From positions 10,992,001 to 11,056,000 of the forward strand of contig OX327712.1 of NCBI GenBank assembly GCA_946807835.1: a DNA stretch of 64,000 nt. The letters run 5' to 3'. Source of the stretch: Ailanthus altissimus. Its lineage: Eukaryota; Streptophyta; Magnoliopsida; Sapindales; Simaroubaceae. The position numbers and the translations under genes are program-made. This document shows positions 59,374 to 64,000 of the stretch, piece after piece. Each line of letters starts with the position of its first letter. Position 1 is the stretch's first letter. The notes beneath the pieces are model-generated. The model made no database searches and had not been told where the DNA came from. It saw only the letters and a list, made by a program, of their open reading frames with translations.

Positions 59374-59839
59374 TGTTAAAGAAATTAATGATGATCATGA
59401 TGATATGCTAGAGATGCTGAAGGCAAATTGCAAGAACTGCTCTGCTGTGATGCAGACACAATGCAGAACAGTTGATTAAAACAAAAGATTGCAATTGTAC
59501 CATATTTAGAGCAGGAATGACAACAATGCAAGAAGAGGCTGGCACAACAGTTTGGATAGTTGGCATAATCTCAGAGATGATTACACTTCTGACAGAGATC
59601 GAAGGGTCATGATCTATTGCAGTGCACTCTAAAGTGAAGAATTCAGGAAACAGAATTTGTAATTTACTTGGAAAGAAGTAAGCTAGGAAAATAATACGTA
59701 GGCCTGGGTTACTTGAGGATGTGAAATAGCTAAGTGTATATAAAGCTACTGCTATCATTGTAAATGTAAACTGTGAAAATATACTGAATACATTCTCAGA
59801 AGTTTATACAATTAAGCTCTTAAGTTTTCAAGTTTTTCA
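59374..59839 (+). repeat. 3' LTR of Copia-6 (466 bp)
   Basis: Near-identical to 45132-45597, from TGTTAAAG to TTTTTCA. The same host sequence (actatctggagg) follows in both places, marking duplication of a single insertion. The minus-strand frame at 59408-59758 is a by-product of the LTR. Confidence 0.85.
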
Positions 59840-60127
59840 ACTATCTGGAGGAAACGATCATCCTTGCTTCCCGGATGTGATAATAATGTAGATCAGTATA
59901 ATGATATACGAGATTGATAAATTGCAATTGCAGAGATTACAGGCACTGGATATGTTACGGCAACAATGGAGGCATTAGCTTCAGAATTCGAGGCTCTCCA
60001 GAAAAAAAAAATTGCTATCAAGTTGCTTACCCTTGCTCAAATAGAGAAAAGAATTGAAAATGTTCGATCAAACTTGGAGGCCTTATCTTCAGAACTTGAG
60101 ATTCCCAGAAAGAGAAAGGCTCCATAA
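59840..60127 (+). CDS. Coiled-coil module, copy 3, with a 53-codon open frame
   Basis: 59966-60127 is an open frame (ATG at 59966, TAA at 60125) of 53 residues. MEALASEFEALQKKK and IEKRIENVRSNLEALSSELE show heptad-like leucine spacing, and the end PRKRKAP is basic. It lies before DUF4220 copy 4 on the opposite strand. The related modules at 23330 and 45598 are broken. It is probably the last exon of an unidentified coiled-coil protein gene carried along in the duplication; expression is uncertain, and it may be a relic. Confidence 0.4.
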
Positions 60128-60627
60128 GTTCAGTTTTCTATTTTTGTTTACGGAGAACTTACTGGGCTATTCTTGCATCAAGTAATTATCATTATTTTTT
60201 GTTTAAATACAGTAAGACCTAATTTATTTATATGACATAAAGGTTACTATTATTATTTTATTAACTTCTGAAATACTACCACAAAGATTCTTTCGGTCAA
60301 TTTGCATCTAACATCGTTGGTTGTACTTAAAAAAATGACAATTTTGAGCACAGTGATAATAAAGAATTGACAAAAGAAAGATTTTACCCTTTTTTAGTCA
60401 TTTGCTTTTTGATGCTGCACTTTAAATTCAATAATAATTAATTGCTCCTTTTCATTTTATTCTCGGCATGTAATTTATAGAACTTAAGACAAAAGATCCG
60501 CTTAAATTCCAAAAACAAAAGAAAAAGACATGCCAACTGCAGCACATCTAGAAGGCAAAGAAAACATAGGAGCAAAGGCACTAAAAGAAAATAATATTTT
60601 AATCCATCATTCCAATTTATTGTTGAG
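60128..60627. other. 3' flank of DUF4220 copy 4
   Basis: Shared with the flanks of copies 1 and 2. Contains the ggcatgtaatttatag site that Copia-2 occupied in unit 1. No gene is seen. Confidence 0.7.
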
Positions 60628-62922
60628 CTAAATCATTCTTGCACTTGCTCGACCCGCGTTAATCTGGAACTGCTTTCCAAGACCAAAATGAGCCATCAAC
60701 AACCAAACAAAAGAAATAAGCCCACCACCTTTACTAACTTGTTCAGCATGTGTCCTTGCTGTGCAATGACTTGCTGCAAATGACAGCAATTCCACCCACA
60801 CTTTGCTCATTAACTTCCATTTATCTTCATTCTCCTGCTCCTCCAATCTTTTGAGCTCTTTAGCCAACATACTTGCATCAAACAATACCGATTTGCTTCT
60901 ATCTCCCTTTACGGCAATGGGCTTAACATCGGTATTCACACTAAGAATGTCTTTACAGGCCTTCTTCTCCTCATTTGATTTTAAACTACGACTTTTAAAG
61001 AATCTGTCAGCCTCGGCACATGTATCTCGAAATCTTATTTTCCCTATACCTGCTACAGCAGACATCATGGTAGGCTGCATGACTAGAAGATACAGCATGT
61101 AATCTGATAGCAGCTTGCTGAACATACGATGATGGTTATAATTATCTTTGGTAACTTTGTCATCGTCTGTTTGGTATAGGAGTTCGGTAGCAATGTGCCA
61201 CAACAGAAGGCTTTCATCATAATCAACATCCGTAACATAAGGCATTAATTTGCTGCAATCACTTCTTGAATCGCTATCCTGCAGAACCCAATCACCTTTA
61301 GCAGAAAATATCCTCTTGGCAGTCTCTGGATCATCTGCAAACTGGGATTTCCTTTTTAAATCATCAAATATAAACTGCCACAGCTCCTTAGGGAATGGCT
61401 CATGGGACACAAATCTGATCTCATCAACAACATCGGTAAGGCCCAGGCAATCAATGACTTTGTTAATTACAATGCCTAAAAGATGGATCACCTTATCAAT
61501 GTGCAAAAGGTGAAAGAAAGTGTTGATGGCAACGGTGGCGCTTCGGGTGAATTTATCAATGCCCAAATAACAAATGACTTTCTCAATGGGACTCTTGATT
61601 TTATGGACCCTTGATGGACGTCCCTTCAGGCAATACCTTACCAAGTTGTGTCCAGAGACATAACCAGACCACCTGCGAAACAGGAAAGGTGTAGCCAACA
61701 CCTTGTTCTTGACGTCAACAGAATCCTTTGTCGGACAATCATACCACCGCGGCCTCTTGAGAATTAGAAACCAGTTGAGGCTATCAGCTATGCAGGATTT
61801 GATTTTTCCACATCTGGATACGCTTTCAGGATACTTGAGAGCCGCAAATGTCCTATCAGAGAAAATGAGCATGAAGAGGGCTATGGTATCCAATCCTATG
61901 GCACCCAAAAACAAGGTGTATGTAATTCTAATATCAAACTTGTCAAAATTACCATGCTTCTTGACTTTGAAATGGAAAATTGAAAGGGCTGCCACAACTG
62001 AACCAAAGGATATGAACCGGAAAATATAACCGACCACATTGTGTACAACCTGAAGCTTGGTATAGAGAACTTCGTAAATGAAGTTGAGCTCCACCTCAAT
62101 TATTCTCAAGGCATCTTCTGATGTTCGGTTGCTAAAGAATACTCTGCTCTCACTGCGTTCATGAAAGCTAAAGATGAGATCAACAATCAGCCCTTTAAAA
62201 ATTTTGAAGTACTTGTAAGCATAGTGCACCACCTCAAGATCATTCAATTCTCCTTCCTTAAACATATCAGTTGTTGCGCATATTGCCTCTGGTAAAATCA
62301 ATAATCTTATAGGAAGATTGTCCCTTCTCTTTGAAGCATATTCTTCCATAAGCTTCACATAGTTGGGACCAGGATCAGGTTCTCTAAGCATGGAGTCTCT
62401 GAATCTATCTAAGCTTGCAAGATATAAAGCGCGAGTGCGCTCAAGATACTTGATAATTCCAGCTAGAAACATGAGTCCTGTTGGGATAATAAGCTTGTTT
62501 TTGGAAAGTGACTGGAGGAAGACATAAACAGCAGCAACTGCCTGGAATATGAGCCCAAGCAAGTGCCTGAGCCACAGCTCATTATCCTCAAGAGCAAAAG
62601 CAGTTATGGTATCTGGGCCACCAAGATGTAACAATAGAAAGGGAGGCCAAAAAGCTAACAGACCACTATTATCTGGAGGTGTAGAAGGATCAGGAGTATC
62701 ACCTTGGCTGTCGGAGATGAGTCCAACCGCAAAATTAGCCGCCCAGTCAGCAAGCAAGTAAGCTGACCATGTGAGTAATGTCATGAATTTATTTGCTGTG
62801 CATTTTCTAAAGGGAGCACACAATATTAAGAAGGTTTGCAGTGAGAGACTGAACAAGATTACGCCCCTAATGTTCCATTCGTCCCATATCTTCTTGACAC
62901 CAGGAGGAATAGGACTAACCAT
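60628..62922 (-). CDS. DUF4220/DUF594 membrane protein, copy 4 (intact)
   Basis: An intronless 764-residue frame with the same plan as copy 1. N-terminal spans (about 18-68) are followed by the HLGGPDTITAFALEDN hallmark at about 99-114. A central pair of spans lies around 300-357, and C-terminal DUF594 (SKVWVELLSFAASHC to WLLMAHFGLGKQF) near 703-750. Nearly all of it matches copy 1, but about residues 198-225 differ sharply (DNLPIRLLILPEAICATTDMF against AKLPTQIVMISEPNKESNTG). The C-terminal tail also differs (NAGRASARMI). Function of the family is unknown; location is probably a membrane. Downstream on the other strand lies the coiled-coil module, as in units 1 and 2. Confidence 0.93.
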   Translation of the reverse strand: MVSPIPPGVKKIWDEWNIRGVILFSLSLQTFLILCAPFRKCTANKFMTLLTWSAYLLADWAANFAVGLISDSQGDTPDPSTPPDNSGLLAFWPPFLLLHLGGPDTITAFALEDNELWLRHLLGLIFQAVAAVYVFLQSLSKNKLIIPTGLMFLAGIIKYLERTRALYLASLDRFRDSMLREPDPGPNYVKLMEEYASKRRDNLPIRLLILPEAICATTDMFKEGELNDLEVVHYAYKYFKIFKGLIVDLIFSFHERSESRVFFSNRTSEDALRIIEVELNFIYEVLYTKLQVVHNVVGYIFRFISFGSVVAALSIFHFKVKKHGNFDKFDIRITYTLFLGAIGLDTIALFMLIFSDRTFAALKYPESVSRCGKIKSCIADSLNWFLILKRPRWYDCPTKDSVDVKNKVLATPFLFRRWSGYVSGHNLVRYCLKGRPSRVHKIKSPIEKVICYLGIDKFTRSATVAINTFFHLLHIDKVIHLLGIVINKVIDCLGLTDVVDEIRFVSHEPFPKELWQFIFDDLKRKSQFADDPETAKRIFSAKGDWVLQDSDSRSDCSKLMPYVTDVDYDESLLLWHIATELLYQTDDDKVTKDNYNHHRMFSKLLSDYMLYLLVMQPTMMSAVAGIGKIRFRDTCAEADRFFKSRSLKSNEEKKACKDILSVNTDVKPIAVKGDRSKSVLFDASMLAKELKRLEEQENEDKWKLMSKVWVELLSFAASHCTARTHAEQVSKGGGLISFVWLLMAHFGLGKQFQINAGRASARMI

Positions 62923-63470
62923 TTTTTTTTTGGGGTCTCTCTCCCTTCTTCTGTCAGTTCAAAAAAGTTAGCTTCAGATAGCAAGTCCAATCTTTCTCAA
63001 ACCCATTTGCAGATTCAACATTTAAGGTATTAACATGTGCTGACTTCTTTCAGTTGACTGGCAAGAATAAGCCCTCCTACTGACGTAGATGCATGCTGTG
63101 AAGTAACTTATGGCCCAGCTTCTACTTGTGAACTTTGCTAGTTTCTGCTGCAGAAATTGTGCAGAGATTAGTTGTCTCTTCACTCCCTGCACTATTAAAT
63201 TCTTCTTATCTCATAGGTCATCAAATTAAGAAAAAAAAAATGATTGACTGGGGTAGAGCAAGGAATTTATTTTGCAAAGGCGATCAATATATATATAATC
63301 TTTAATTTCTTCAGTAAGGCGCTTACGCATAAGTACTTCAATGATACAGGAAAATTTTTTATTGATAAACATGAAAAATGAATTTAATCATGCTTTAATA
63401 AAGTTTTTGGTCAACTTTTTGATTTTTGATTAACAAGGATTTTAATAAAAGGTTTTTGATCAACATGAAG
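62923..63470 (-). promoter_or_regulatory. Upstream flank of DUF4220 copy 4
   Basis: 62923-63280 matches 31327-31690 upstream of copy 1, and 63428-63470 matches 31768-31812. The duplicated unit therefore includes at least ~550 bp of upstream sequence, and both intact genes probably inherited the same promoter. No certain core-promoter element is identified. Confidence 0.55.
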
Positions 63471-64000
63471 TTGTTGTTGGTTCTATAAAATAATCTAATC
63501 ATGCTTTAATAACTTTAAGTAATCAAATTAATACGGAATAAAAATAAATTATAAATAATATACCTCCTATTAGTAACTCTATCAATCCAAAAATGAATTT
63601 AGATGGTTTAAGAGATTCTAAATCTTAATCAATCTTAGAACGACAATGTAGAATACTAAACACGAGATTGAATAGCTTAGGAACTTATACCACAATTGAC
63701 GTGTTTATTTTCTATAATACATTCTCCTATCAAGAGTGTGTCTTATTTATAATAGGCGTATTCCATATAAAGAAAAGGATTAGGATTATTCTTATCCCAT
63801 TAAGTAATGGATTTGAAACACTTTTAATTCAATCAAGATTCTTAAGTTATTGAATATGTATAGAATTTCAATGTTTAATCACGTGATTAAGTTATTAATT
63901 TTAAATAGAATTCTAACATTTTGTAACTTGGTTTATATATTTAATCATAAACTATAATAAGAAATAAATGTATGAATCATGACAATAGATCCTCTAGAAA
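63471..64000. repeat. Possible LTR fragment at window edge
   Basis: Similarity to the flank of copy 1 stops at about 63470, and TGTTGTTGGTTC follows, a plausible LTR start. The rest is AT-rich, without coding sequence, and runs off the window. No partner end or target duplication can be checked. Confidence 0.3.

Noticed and set aside
59408..59758. 116-residue minus-strand frame
   Set aside because: Lies wholly inside the Copia-6 LTR and is not maintained in the near-identical LTR at 45132-45597.

Overview
The window is nuclear DNA from a flowering plant, most likely a eudicot. It is AT-rich, with intron-bearing and intronless plant genes set in a dense, nested mass of LTR retrotransposons. 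I cannot name the species. Protein-coding capacity is small. There is one intact AMT1-type ammonium transporter (4223-5743, minus). There is part of a CSL4/EXOSC1-type exosome subunit gene, four exons on the minus strand between 17922 and 22325. A small cluster of DUF4220/DUF594 membrane-protein genes has two intact members (29029-31326 and 60628-62922, both minus) and two broken ones (46388-48230 and 57124-57987).

Layout. 1-3120 holds Copia debris cut by an LTR of a family I call LTR-X. 3121-6300 is the AMT1 gene with its flanks and TATA box. 6300-13215 is a decayed Tat-like Ty3/Gypsy element carrying a hAT-type MITE, a solo LTR-X and a 3' satellite-like array. 13216-17921 is AT-rich with a 3 x 266 bp direct repeat and a hAT transposase scrap. 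17922-22325 holds the CSL4 exons. 23330-32340 is DUF4220 unit 1, whose downstream flank is split by a Copia element that itself carries a second hAT MITE. 33179-43695 is an antisense Copia element, interrupted by a minus-strand solo LTR-X that is itself interrupted by a plus-strand solo LTR-X. 44480-48230 is DUF4220 unit 2 (dead). 48235-57123 holds two Gypsy elements. 57124-59157 is a DUF4220 fragment plus Copia scrap. 59158-63470 is DUF4220 unit 4, intact, with the same Copia LTR fossil downstream as unit 2.

The host genes do not form an operon-like system. AMT1 (ammonium uptake) and CSL4 (RNA exosome cap) are unrelated housekeeping or transport functions. The DUF4220 copies are recent tandem or segmental duplicates whose flanking modules duplicated with them. 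Transposon boundaries were set by reading TG...CA ends, primer-binding sites, polypurine tracts and target-site duplications by eye. Several solo LTRs and MITEs have convincing duplications. I see no CRISPR, tRNA or rRNA. I found no clearly new molecular system; the most unusual observations are a short gene-derived filler inside an LTR, LTR-X nested in LTR-X, and a locally divergent patch in one DUF4220 paralogue.
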